DNA of 42,022 nucleotides from Clostridia bacterium (lineage in GTDB: Bacteria; Bacillota; Clostridia; Oscillospirales; Acutalibacteraceae). Every line of letters begins with the position of its first letter. The first letter of the stretch is position 1. The stretch is from assembly GCA_017629275.1 (NCBI GenBank), contig JAGBXM010000006.1, forward strand, positions 1 to 42,022. The letters are read 5' to 3'. Below, one piece after another: positions 1-7,689 of the stretch. The translations under genes and the position numbers were made by a program. The notes below the pieces were generated by a model that searched no databases, was not told where the DNA came from, and saw only the letters and a program-made list of their open reading frames with translations.

Positions 1-1
1 G

Positions 2-940
2 GGTATGGACAATACCCCGAGAGGACGTGTCACCGAGCATTGCGAAAGACAACGCCCCAATAACCCCGATATGCTGTGGATCGATGCCATTTGTCAGCAA
101 GCCTTGTCGGCCAAAATGATTGCCGAGTTGTTTAAAATCATTGACGATGCTGAGAACGAAAAGGTCTGGCTCGAGCGTTATAACGAAAAGAAAAATCTCG
201 TTAATAAATATTATTGGGACGGCGAGGACAAATTCTATTATGATATTAATTGTAAAACCGAGGAGTTTTACAAGATAATGACCATTGCGTCATATTGGAC
301 TTTGACTGCTCAGATCGCCTCTGATGAACAGGCAAAAGCAATAGCAAAACAGTTGTTTAACAACAAGACCTTACACGCTAAGGCACCGTTTTTGTCGTTG
401 TCGAAGGGTGATAACGATTATAAGCCGCAGGGTCAGTATTGGCGCGGAGGTGTGTGGCTTCCGACGGCTTACGCGACCGTTAAGGGTATGGAAAATTACA
501 ATATGCTCCGCGAGGCACACGTCTTGGCCCTTGAACTTTTGGAGCATATGTATAAAACCTACGTGGAGTTTGAGCCGCACACCATTTGGGAGGCCTATTC
601 GCCCGAAGAATATAAACCTGCCACCAACGAAACGGGTCGACCTGAATTTTCGCGTCCCGACTTCTGCGGTTGGTCGGCCTTAGGCCCCATTTCGATGTAT
701 ATCGAGCAGGTTTTGGGATTCTATTCAATTGACGCCTTCACCAAAACCGTCAAGTGGAACAGACCGGATGATATTGAGGGTGAGATCGGCATTAAGAATC
801 TTCGCTTCGGCAATATCAAGACCGATATCGTTGCCAACGGCGACCAATGTTTGGTCACATCCAACCAAGAATACACGTTGGTCATAAATGACGTTGAGTA
901 TAAGATTTCGGCCGGCGAGAATAAAATCAATCTCGTGTAA
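2..940 (+). CDS. GH63/MGH1-like glycoside hydrolase, C-terminal part
   Basis: The reading frame is open at the left edge, so this is the 3' part of a longer gene. An ATG at 5 exists but lies inside a conserved motif (G-M-D-N-T-P-R), so it is not the true start. The protein shows signatures of (alpha/alpha)6-barrel hydrolases of the GH63/GH37/mannosylglycerate-hydrolase-like group: GMDNTPR at the left edge, QYWRGGVWLPTAY in the middle, then TIWEAYSPE and DFCGWSALGPI. A short beta-rich tail follows the barrel, as is usual for the group. The enzyme probably removes terminal glucose or a related sugar from an oligosaccharide or osmolyte; the substrate cannot be read from this part. No signal peptide can be judged because the N terminus is missing. 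The stop is TAA at 938-940, directly followed by a broken SGNH hydrolase and a PHP hydrolase, which suggests a former sugar-utilisation cluster. Confidence 0.8.
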   Translation, partial: GMDNTPRGRVTEHCERQRPNNPDMLWIDAICQQALSAKMIAELFKIIDDAENEKVWLERYNEKKNLVNKYYWDGEDKFYYDINCKTEEFYKIMTIASYWTLTAQIASDEQAKAIAKQLFNNKTLHAKAPFLSLSKGDNDYKPQGQYWRGGVWLPTAYATVKGMENYNMLREAHVLALELLEHMYKTYVEFEPHTIWEAYSPEEYKPATNETGRPEFSRPDFCGWSALGPISMYIEQVLGFYSIDAFTKTVKWNRPDDIEGEIGIKNLRFGNIKTDIVANGDQCLVTSNQEYTLVINDVEYKISAGENKINLV

Positions 941-948
941 AAGGTGAG

Positions 949-1114
949 TTGGTTTTTGTAAAGGTTACGTTGATGGGGGATTCGATACGTGCGACAGGCT
1001 GCGGCAGGGTCGTGCCGCATCTTTTGGGCGAGAACTTTGAGGTCGGCAGCCGAGTGACAACTGTCGTTTGCGAAATATTCGCTTAACGGTCTGCTTGATT
1101 TGAAAGAAGGTTAG
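949..1114 (+). pseudogene. decayed SGNH/GDSL hydrolase N-terminal remnant
   Basis: Read in three successive frames this stretch gives the N terminus of an SGNH hydrolase. Frame one, from about 949, gives VFVKVTLMGDSIRATGCG and runs to LLGENFEV at 1044. A one-base loss (expected TGG, only GG present at 1045-1046) moves to a second frame giving QPSDNCR (1047-1067). A second one-base loss (expected TTT, TT at 1068-1069) moves to a third frame giving FAKYSLNGLLDLKEG and a TAG at 1112-1114. The block-I GDSIR motif and the D-N-C-R-F-A-K-Y segment are recognisable features of a clostridial SGNH-hydrolase group. Only about 55 of the usual 200 or more residues remain. The fragment sits between the stop of the glycoside hydrolase and the start of the PHP gene, so it is probably a relic of an intact gene in that operon. 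Sequencing error could explain the two deletions, but not the loss of the rest of the gene. Confidence 0.7.
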
Positions 1115-1118
1115 CATA

Positions 1119-2396
1119 TTGGAAATTTCAGTTTTGAGTATTTACCCCAAGGTGTTTCAAAGCTTTACCAAGGCAAAGGTTTATTTTGAACTGTCGGGTG
1201 ACGGTGTTGACGAATCGTTGCTGTCGGTCAGAATAATGCCGATGGAAATATATTCGGTGCCGCATACCGAGAACTACGTGTTTGCGGAAGAATACCGTTA
1301 CCCGTGTCAGGCGGTGGTATCCGAGGGAAACGGCAGGTATTTTGTCGAGTATGATTTCACCGACGAGCAGAGATACTCGTTTAAGGTGAATTACGAGGAC
1401 AAGGTGATTTTAAGCAAATACCTTTTTGCGGTCGACGGCGATCTGAGAAAACTTAAGCCGTTCAAGGGCGATCTGCACATACACACCAACCGTTCCGATG
1501 GATTGGGCGAACCGTTTGACGTGGCGGTCGATTATCGTGCGGCAGGTTTTGATTTTATTGCCATAACCGACCATCATCGCTACGCGCCGTCGCTTGAGGC
1601 CAAAGCTGAGATTGAAGCATTGACCGACGATTTTTACTGTTTCCCCGGCGAAGAGGTGCATCTCGGCAGTATGGGATATTTCCATGCGGTCAACTTTAAC
1701 GGAAAATACAGCGTAAACGATATTGTCAAGAACGACCCCGAGTATATGTGGTCCGAGGTCGAAAAGATAATGCAGGAAAATGATCTGTCGGCGTTGCCCG
1801 ACCCCAAAGCCGTGGCTTTGAGAATGTGGATGGCAAGAGAGATCAAAAAATCGGGCGGTGTCGCCATTATGGCTCACCCGTATTGGGAGTGGTACGGTGA
1901 ATACCACATGCAACGTCCCGAGTTTAATTATCATTGGAGAAACGGGCATTTTGATGTGCTTGAGGTAATAGCAGGTTGTGATTACACGGGACGCGGCAAC
2001 AATCTGCAGGAGATGTTGCGACAGGATCTGTTGTGTGAGGGTATTAAGATTCCCGTTGTCGGTACGTCGGATGCACACTCTACCGACCCCGAGGTTCGCA
2101 GAACACATTTTGACGTGCAGTTTTCCATTGTCTTTGCCGAAAGCTTTGAGGAAATCCCTGAAGCCATTAAGGATGAACGGGCAGTTGCCATTGAGCGGCA
2201 GGGCGATAAGTTCTTCCATGCAGAGGGTAAATACCGTTATGTGAACCTTGCAAGATTTTTGATAAGGGAATATTATCCGAAGTTCAGAGTGCTGACCGAG
2301 GCTCACGCCGAGGCGCTCCGCAACAAAAATGTTGAAGAAATAAAAATGGCAGAAGAAAAAATTGTCGAGTTCAGAAACCGATTTTTTGGAATATAA
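1119..2396 (+). CDS. PHP-domain metallohydrolase
   Basis: The 425-residue protein has an N-terminal beta-rich region (about 1-110) and a PHP domain (about 115-345). Metal-binding motifs are complete: D-L-H-I-H-T with H120 and H122, D151-H152-H153, G-E-E near 177-179, A-H-P with H253, and G-T-S-D-A-H with D318 and H320. PHP enzymes bind a di- or trinuclear metal centre and hydrolyse phosphoester bonds; some act on nucleotides or sugar phosphates. The substrate here is not evident. No signal peptide is seen. The chosen start is TTG at 1119, preceded by a GAAAGAAGG ribosome binding site at 1102-1110; no nearby ATG gives a better fit. It follows the hydrolase gene and the SGNH remnant on the same strand and ends at a clear terminator. 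The N-terminal domain may be an Ig-like or carbohydrate-recognition fold, which is inference only. Confidence 0.85.
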   Translation: MEISVLSIYPKVFQSFTKAKVYFELSGDGVDESLLSVRIMPMEIYSVPHTENYVFAEEYRYPCQAVVSEGNGRYFVEYDFTDEQRYSFKVNYEDKVILSKYLFAVDGDLRKLKPFKGDLHIHTNRSDGLGEPFDVAVDYRAAGFDFIAITDHHRYAPSLEAKAEIEALTDDFYCFPGEEVHLGSMGYFHAVNFNGKYSVNDIVKNDPEYMWSEVEKIMQENDLSALPDPKAVALRMWMAREIKKSGGVAIMAHPYWEWYGEYHMQRPEFNYHWRNGHFDVLEVIAGCDYTGRGNNLQEMLRQDLLCEGIKIPVVGTSDAHSTDPEVRRTHFDVQFSIVFAESFEEIPEAIKDERAVAIERQGDKFFHAEGKYRYVNLARFLIREYYPKFRVLTEAHAEALRNKNVEEIKMAEEKIVEFRNRFFGI

Positions 2397-2400
2397 AAAG

Positions 2401-2431
2401 AAAACCATGGGTTATTACCTATGGTTTTTTT
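2401..2431 (+). terminator. intrinsic terminator of the PHP gene
   Basis: Arms 2401-2411 and 2418-2428 pair over 11 bases with one G-T wobble around a six-base loop and are followed by a T run to 2431. It begins five bases after the PHP stop and separates that gene from the next operon. Confidence 0.85.
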
Positions 2432-2536
2432 ACTGTCCGATTTTTGGTACGCAGAGATTGCTAAAATAGCGGGTGTAAAATGGCAGGGTGTGACACTTTT
2501 GCGGCGCCGTTTCTACAATCTTTGCGAAGGGTAAAA

Positions 2537-2552
2537 ATTTTGGCGCGAAAAT
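2537..2552. promoter_or_regulatory. imperfect palindrome abutting the -35 box, candidate operator
   Basis: The 16 bases ATTTTGGCGCGAAAAT form a palindrome with 7 of 8 positions paired (2542 and 2547 do not pair). It ends two bases before the -35 box of the four-gene operon, a common position for an activator or repressor site. No matching regulator was identified, and the site is not repeated elsewhere near this operon. Confidence 0.35.
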
Positions 2553-2554
2553 AG

Positions 2555-2583
2555 TTGACTTTTGAAATTAAAGGTGATATATT
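2555..2583 (+). promoter_or_regulatory. sigma-A-type promoter of the four-gene operon
   Basis: TTGACT at 2555-2560 and TATATT at 2578-2583 are separated by exactly 17 bases. Transcription would start near 2590 and give a leader of about 190 bases before the first gene at 2779. It is the only near-consensus promoter seen between the PHP terminator and that gene. Confidence 0.75.
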
Positions 2584-2603
2584 GTGTACCCAAAACAAAA
2601 AAT

Positions 2604-2740
2604 GGGCGAGAATTGAGGTTCAAATTTTAAAAAGGAGAGTTTATTTGATTTCGCTTAATATTGATCAATTATAAATCAGAGGTAGATATGCTTCGACACC
2701 GTTGCGGTGTGGGGGATGGCTGTCTCTGATTTCTTCGCCC
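2604..2740 (+). promoter_or_regulatory. structured RNA leader with possible leader peptides
   Basis: Several nested helices can be drawn by eye. GGGCGA (2604-2609) pairs with TCGCCC (2735-2740) and encloses two arms. Arm one is AATTGA (2611-2616) with TCAATT (2665-2670), holding CAAAT (2621-2625) with ATTTG (2643-2647). Arm two is ATCAGAG (2675-2681) with CTCTGAT (2724-2730), holding ACACCG (2696-2701) with CGGTGT (2705-2710) around a three-base loop. Two short reading frames lie inside: TTG at 2645 behind AAAGGAGAG (2631-2639), nine codons ending at 2674, and ATG at 2688 ending with TGA at 2727-2729 (MLRHRCGVGDGCL). No known riboswitch family was recognised. The leader could control the operon by attenuation or ligand binding; this is inference. 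Confidence 0.45.
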
Positions 2741-2778
2741 TTGTGATATATTTATTTTTATTAAAAGGAGAGACGTTT

Positions 2779-4395
2779 ATGTGGCACAAGAATTCTATTT
2801 TTTCCAAAAGGTCAAAAGGCAAAGAAGCGTACCGTGTAAAAGAGCACAGCAACGACACGATACACGATACCGGTATTCTTAACATTAATGAGATCACAAT
2901 TTCCGATAGCGATGCCGAAAATTTTGAGCTGTTGGCGGTGGGTACAATTGTCTGCACCAAGTCTGATATGCGCGAAAGATCACGTGTCAAGTTGATCAGA
3001 CCTAACGGTAGTGTTGGTAAGGTTGAATTTTGCTACCGCAGTGAGGTTTTGGCCGCCGAGAGTGAAACGGCCACTGAATTTACCTGTATATACGAAAAGA
3101 ACCTGTCAAGCAGTGACGGTGATGATTTTCTCGGTTACGCCCTTTGTGTCGTGCCCAATGACGTATACGCCCACTTTGCCGATATCGAAAGCATTAAGGA
3201 GAGAAAAGAGGCACTGTCCTTTTATATCGACGGCGACTTGTGTATGAGAGAACTGATGGTCAACGCAAGAAAACACAAGCAGGTTGAACCCCAAAAGACC
3301 GATGAGATAAGAAGCGTGACCACCAACCGTGAGGAGTTGGTGACTATGCACCGAATGATGAAGCATATTCTGCCGCCGCACATTGACCGTAAATGTGCCG
3401 AACTTCTGACCGACGACCATTTCAGCCGTAAGCTTGAGGGCGACAACTTAAAGGTGGCCAGTGATATTCTGCACGCGTGGTTACCCAACGGTGAACCGCC
3501 TGAATTGCCGGGTTATGATGAATGTATAAAGATTCTTGACGAATGCCGTTACGGGGACGACTATATCAAAGAGGCTATTGCGACCCGTGTGAGATTGATT
3601 GCAAGAAGCCGTCAGAGAGGAACGGTCATTGTTCTGGTCGGTTCGCCCGGCACGGGCAAGACCTCACTCGGTCGGGCCATTGCCAAGTGTCTTCGCAAGA
3701 AGTTCTGTTTTATTGAGTGTAACGGACGTGAACTGTTGCATATCGGGGGCTTAAGTCGCTCGTACGAAGGCGCCAAGCACGGCACTATTATGGAAGGACT
3801 CATCCGCTACGGAACCGACTGTTGTATTATGCTCGACGAGGTCGACAAGCTGCACAAGTCCAATGAAAAGGGCGACCCGTTTTCGGTGCTCGTTTCGGCA
3901 CTCGATTACCGCAAGGAATTCACCGACCTTTATACCGATACTCCCGTGCCCGTGCACGACGTGTGCTGGATACTGACCTTCAATGATATTGATAAAGTAC
4001 CTGAGTTTATTAAGAACCGTTTTGCGGGTAATATCTTTAATCTTGAGAGCTATTCGGTCGAGGAAAAGGCCGAAATAACCAAACATTTTGCATACCGTGA
4101 ACTGAAAGAGAAGTATTCGTTTTCCGACAGCGAAATAGAGTTTACCTTTGAGGGCTTCCTTGAAGCGGCACGTCATACCGACGACGGCGGCGCAAGAATT
4201 ACCGCGACCAACGTTGAGAACATTTTGGGAGTTGCCAACGTGTGCCTTGAAAAGGGTGCCGAGCGCCCCATTGTTATCGACCGTGAGTTCGTAAGATATG
4301 CGCTCAAAAAAGCGGGTGGAGAAAACAACGGACGCAGTATCGGATTTTCGCCTGATAATAACAAATCAGCTAAAATTTTGAAAGAGGTTATTTAA
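2779..4395 (+). CDS. Lon-like AAA+ ATPase lacking the protease domain
   Basis: The 538-residue protein is the first gene of the four-gene operon. Residues 1 to about 250 have no recognised domain. The AAA+ module (about 255-510) has Walker A GSPGTGKT (288-295), Walker B IMLDEVDK with D353 and E354, a sensor-1 asparagine near 402, a likely arginine finger at R414 in KNRF, and a sensor-2 arginine near 473. The block GGLSRSYEGA, the phrase GDPFSVLVSALD and the segment around the arginine finger match the LonA ATPase pattern closely. The protein ends soon after the small AAA+ subdomain, so the Ser-Lys protease domain of Lon is absent, and the N terminus is not a typical LAN domain. It is therefore probably an ATP-driven unfoldase or remodeller, not a protease. 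The ATG at 2779 was chosen over an upstream in-frame start because AAAGGAG lies at 2764-2770. Its TAA overlaps the next ATG by one base, indicating translational coupling. Confidence 0.85.
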   Translation: MWHKNSIFSKRSKGKEAYRVKEHSNDTIHDTGILNINEITISDSDAENFELLAVGTIVCTKSDMRERSRVKLIRPNGSVGKVEFCYRSEVLAAESETATEFTCIYEKNLSSSDGDDFLGYALCVVPNDVYAHFADIESIKERKEALSFYIDGDLCMRELMVNARKHKQVEPQKTDEIRSVTTNREELVTMHRMMKHILPPHIDRKCAELLTDDHFSRKLEGDNLKVASDILHAWLPNGEPPELPGYDECIKILDECRYGDDYIKEAIATRVRLIARSRQRGTVIVLVGSPGTGKTSLGRAIAKCLRKKFCFIECNGRELLHIGGLSRSYEGAKHGTIMEGLIRYGTDCCIMLDEVDKLHKSNEKGDPFSVLVSALDYRKEFTDLYTDTPVPVHDVCWILTFNDIDKVPEFIKNRFAGNIFNLESYSVEEKAEITKHFAYRELKEKYSFSDSEIEFTFEGFLEAARHTDDGGARITATNVENILGVANVCLEKGAERPIVIDREFVRYALKKAGGENNGRSIGFSPDNNKSAKILKEVI

Positions 4396-7300
4396 TGTCA
4401 ACAAAATATGAGGTTTACGATCTGGACCTTGCCTACGATTTTCCTGACGGCGGTTCTTCTGACACACCTGACGGCGGCGCCCCTTCGGGCGGTGCCGCGC
4501 CTCTGTCACCCGACGAGGCGTTGATTCAGTGCTTGAACGAGGTCGGCCGTGTTGATATGAAGCGTCTTAAAAACTTGACCGGTTTGTCGGTTGACGTTTT
4601 GAGACGCGAACTGAAAAATGCCATTTTTCAGGACCCTGCCGTGATCAATTCTTTGGGACGTTGGAGATCGGATGAGGGTTGGCTTTTACGCGCACAGTAT
4701 TGTTGCGGCAACATCTATGAAAAGCTTTTGGTGGCCGAGGAAATGAACGAGCGATACCGTTCGCGTTTTGACAGCAACGTCGAAGCTTTGAAGGCCTGCC
4801 TGCCCACGGCACAGACTATGGAGGATATTCACGTGTCCTTGGGTGCGCCGTGGATACCGCCTTCGGTTTTCGAGACGTTTTTGAAACAGTTGTTGCACCT
4901 CAAAGGCAACATCAAGGTAATTCTTAATGAGGAATCGTTGACCTGGAAAATAGTCATTCCCGAAAGTTGTAAGTCCGAGGTCAGAAATTCGGTTCTTAAC
5001 ACCTTGACCTACGGCACCGTCGATCTGTCGGCCATTAAAATCATCGAGCAGACAATGAACGCCAAAACGGTTAAGGTATACGACGAGCAGATGACCTTCG
5101 GTTGGAATACCGAAAGGGTCTTGAACCGCGAGGCCACCCTTGAAGCACAGGAAAAACAGCGACTTATTATCGACCGCTTTGACAGTTGGGTACGCCGCGA
5201 CGTTACCGTCCGTGCAATGCTTGAGGATTGCTATAACACCGCCTTTGCGGGGTACAGCTACAGTCCTTACGACGGTTCGTTTTTGAAACTGCCCGACCTT
5301 AACCCGCAAGTAAAACTTTATTCGTACCAGCGCGATGCGGTGGCGAGAATACTTTTGTCACCCGACAACGTGTTTTTGGCACACGACGTCGGCACGGGCA
5401 AGACCTTTGAGATGTGTGTCGGTGTCCACGAGCTTTACCGAATGGGTAAAAGCCATAAAAATCTTGTCGTCGTACCCAACAACGTACTGTCGGCCACCGT
5501 TGAAACACACCGCCGTCTGTATCCTGATGATAAAATCCTTGTGGTTTATCCCAAGGATTTTTCGCCCAAATACCGAAATGATGTCTTAAAAACGGTCCGT
5601 GATGAGGAGCAGGTAGCCGTATTTATGGCCTATTCTTCGTTCAATATGATAACTATGTCCAAGCAGTATTGGATAGACAAGATGTCGGCCGAGCTTAAAA
5701 GTTTAAAAAACGCCGTCAACTGCTGTACCCGTAAAGAGGAAAAGCGAATGCTTGAAGGAGCGGTCAAGCGACTTGAGAAGAAACTGTCAAAATACGTTGT
5801 CGAGACCGACAATACACCGTGGCTTAACTTCGACGATTTGGGGGTTAATACCCTTGTGGTCGACGAGGCCCACAACTTCAAGAATATTCCGCTTAATACC
5901 AAGACTGACGGCATTGTCGGTCTGAATACCGGCGGCAGTACCAAGTGCCGCGAGATGCTTGAAAAATGTCACTTTGCCGACCGCGTTATTTTTGCTTCGG
6001 GTACTCCGTTGACCAATTCCTTGGCCGACCTTTTTGTATTGCAGACCTATCTTCAGGCCGACGAGCTCAAATTCCGTCATATCGACAGTTTTGATATGTG
6101 GATCAATTGCTTCGGTCAGCGCGAGACCACCGTTGAGGTCGATGTTGACAGTAACAGCATCCGCGAGGTCACCCGTTTTTCGAGTTTCCACAATCTGACC
6201 GAGCTAATGTGTCTGTTTTCCAACGTGTGTGATTTTCACCATATTTCGGATGACGACAGTGAACTGCCGAAATTCAGCGGCTATACCGACGTTTGTGTCA
6301 AGAAAAGCCCCGGTCAGGACAAGTATATCAAGGAGCTTGGTGAACGCGCCGAGGCCATCCGTGCACATACCGTCAAGCGCAACGTCGACAACCTTTTGAA
6401 GGTTACCAACGACGGCCGCAGTTGTGCTTTGGATTTGCGATTGGTCAAATCAGATACTCCGTTCAAGGAAACGGGGGACAACGGCAAGATTGAAGCGTGT
6501 GCCGCGAACATTTTTAAACTCTATTGCGAGTATCCCGATACTTGTCAGATAGTTTTTTCCGACATCGGCACCCCAAAAGCAGGGTTTAACGTTTACGATG
6601 AATTAAGAAAACGCCTTGAGGCCAAGGGTGTTCCCGATTATGAGATTGCCTACGTTCACGATGCAACGGGCGAAACGGCGAGAATACGCCTTTTTGAGGC
6701 TATCAACCGCGGAACGATTCGTGTTGTTATCGGCTCGACCTCGAAATTGGGTGTCGGTGTCAACGTGCAGGAACGCCTGATTGCGGCACATCATCTCTCC
6801 ATTCCGTGGAGACCGTCCGATATGGTTCAGCGTGAGGGCCGTATTCTGCGTAAGGGCAACACGATGGACGAGATATTTATTTTCCGTTACATTACCGAGG
6901 GCAGTTTTGACAGTTACAGTTGGCAGTTGTTGCAGAATAAACAACGCTTTATTTCAAGCTTTTTGTCGGGTACTTCGGCGGTGCGCGATGCCGACGATAT
7001 TGCCGATGCAGTTTTGAATTATGCCGAGGTCAAGGCTCTGGCCATCGGTGACCCGTTGGTCAGACAGCGTGTCGAGACCTCCAATCGTCTTGAACGTGCT
7101 AAAATCGCGGCAAGGCAGAGACAAAAGCAGATACAGTCTTTGCGTTCACTCATCGAATCGGCTCCGCGTGAGCTTGAAAATATTATGGCGGCCAAGGCTA
7201 TTATCGAAAAGGACGAGGCGTTGTACCTTAAAACTAAGGAATCGGTTTCGCAGGAGGAGCGTATCGCCTTCGGTGAGGAACTGCTCGAGGCTTTGCGTGA

Positions 7301-7667
7301 TAACGTAATGCAGGAAAAGTCGCGCATTTTCGATTTTTATCAGGGCTTTAATATCGTACTGCCTGCCGATATGGACAAGGACGCACCCTATATAACGGTT
7401 GAGAGCGAAAACGGTGGCCGTTATATCGTCGATATCGACACCGACAAACCGTTGGGTTGCAGTATGAGGATTGACCGTCTGCTGTCCGACCTTACCAACC
7501 GTATTAAGGTTATGTTTGATCGCATTAGTGAGATTGAGAAAAATACCGTTTCGGCCAAAGCCGATGTCGACCGCGGTAACGAGCATACCGCCGAGGTCGA
7601 GGCCTTGACCGAGGAATTGGAAAGAATCGACGCGATTTTGGCCGACAACGCCAAAAAAAGCGCATAA
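4395..7667 (+). CDS. large SF2/SNF2-type DNA helicase or translocase
   Basis: The 1090-residue protein has a low-complexity Gly/Pro/Asp-rich start (about 15-40), a helical region, two RecA-like helicase lobes and a C-terminal coiled-coil tail (about 890-1090). Motif I is HDVGTGKT, with the P-loop at 331-337. The DEAH box is D490-E491-A492-H493, motif III is SGTPLTNS (535-542), and motifs V/VI lie in GVGVNVQERL (786-795) and MVQREGRILRKG (810-821). The order and spacing match SNF2-like superfamily 2 translocases. The N-terminal segment around 40-115 (ALIQCLNEVGRVDMKRL and later GNIYEKL) resembles the helicase part of the large methylase-helicase proteins of phages and conjugative elements (P1 DarB-like). 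No methylase motif is present here, and this likeness is from memory. It probably moves along duplex DNA using ATP. AAAGAGG precedes the ATG, which overlaps the previous stop. Codon use resembles the neighbours. Confidence 0.85.
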   Translation: MSTKYEVYDLDLAYDFPDGGSSDTPDGGAPSGGAAPLSPDEALIQCLNEVGRVDMKRLKNLTGLSVDVLRRELKNAIFQDPAVINSLGRWRSDEGWLLRAQYCCGNIYEKLLVAEEMNERYRSRFDSNVEALKACLPTAQTMEDIHVSLGAPWIPPSVFETFLKQLLHLKGNIKVILNEESLTWKIVIPESCKSEVRNSVLNTLTYGTVDLSAIKIIEQTMNAKTVKVYDEQMTFGWNTERVLNREATLEAQEKQRLIIDRFDSWVRRDVTVRAMLEDCYNTAFAGYSYSPYDGSFLKLPDLNPQVKLYSYQRDAVARILLSPDNVFLAHDVGTGKTFEMCVGVHELYRMGKSHKNLVVVPNNVLSATVETHRRLYPDDKILVVYPKDFSPKYRNDVLKTVRDEEQVAVFMAYSSFNMITMSKQYWIDKMSAELKSLKNAVNCCTRKEEKRMLEGAVKRLEKKLSKYVVETDNTPWLNFDDLGVNTLVVDEAHNFKNIPLNTKTDGIVGLNTGGSTKCREMLEKCHFADRVIFASGTPLTNSLADLFVLQTYLQADELKFRHIDSFDMWINCFGQRETTVEVDVDSNSIREVTRFSSFHNLTELMCLFSNVCDFHHISDDDSELPKFSGYTDVCVKKSPGQDKYIKELGERAEAIRAHTVKRNVDNLLKVTNDGRSCALDLRLVKSDTPFKETGDNGKIEACAANIFKLYCEYPDTCQIVFSDIGTPKAGFNVYDELRKRLEAKGVPDYEIAYVHDATGETARIRLFEAINRGTIRVVIGSTSKLGVGVNVQERLIAAHHLSIPWRPSDMVQREGRILRKGNTMDEIFIFRYITEGSFDSYSWQLLQNKQRFISSFLSGTSAVRDADDIADAVLNYAEVKALAIGDPLVRQRVETSNRLERAKIAARQRQKQIQSLRSLIESAPRELENIMAAKAIIEKDEALYLKTKESVSQEERIAFGEELLEALRDNVMQEKSRIFDFYQGFNIVLPADMDKDAPYITVESENGGRYIVDIDTDKPLGCSMRIDRLLSDLTNRIKVMFDRISEIEKNTVSAKADVDRGNEHTAEVEALTEELERIDAILADNAKKSA

Positions 7668-7689
7668 ATTCATCAGAAAGGAAGCAGTT

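Larger units (their letters stand above)
2397..2778. other. 382-base gene-free stretch before the four-gene operon
   Basis: It holds a terminator (2401-2431), an imperfect palindrome (2537-2552), a near-consensus promoter (2555-2583) and a structured leader (2604-2740) with two possible leader peptides. Between 2432 and 2536 no gene or clear signal was seen. Each element has its own entry. Confidence 0.75.

Noticed and set aside
1410..2408. Long minus-strand frame opposite the PHP gene
   Set aside because: It is a shadow of the PHP coding frame; the plus-strand frame holds all the metal motifs and a ribosome binding site.
2604..2740. A known riboswitch (c-di-GMP, preQ1, T-box or similar)
   Set aside because: Helices can be drawn, but no conserved core bases of any riboswitch family I know were found.
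2779..4395. Annotation as Lon protease
   Set aside because: The ATPase part is Lon-like, but the Ser-Lys protease domain is missing and the protein ends soon after the AAA+ small subdomain.
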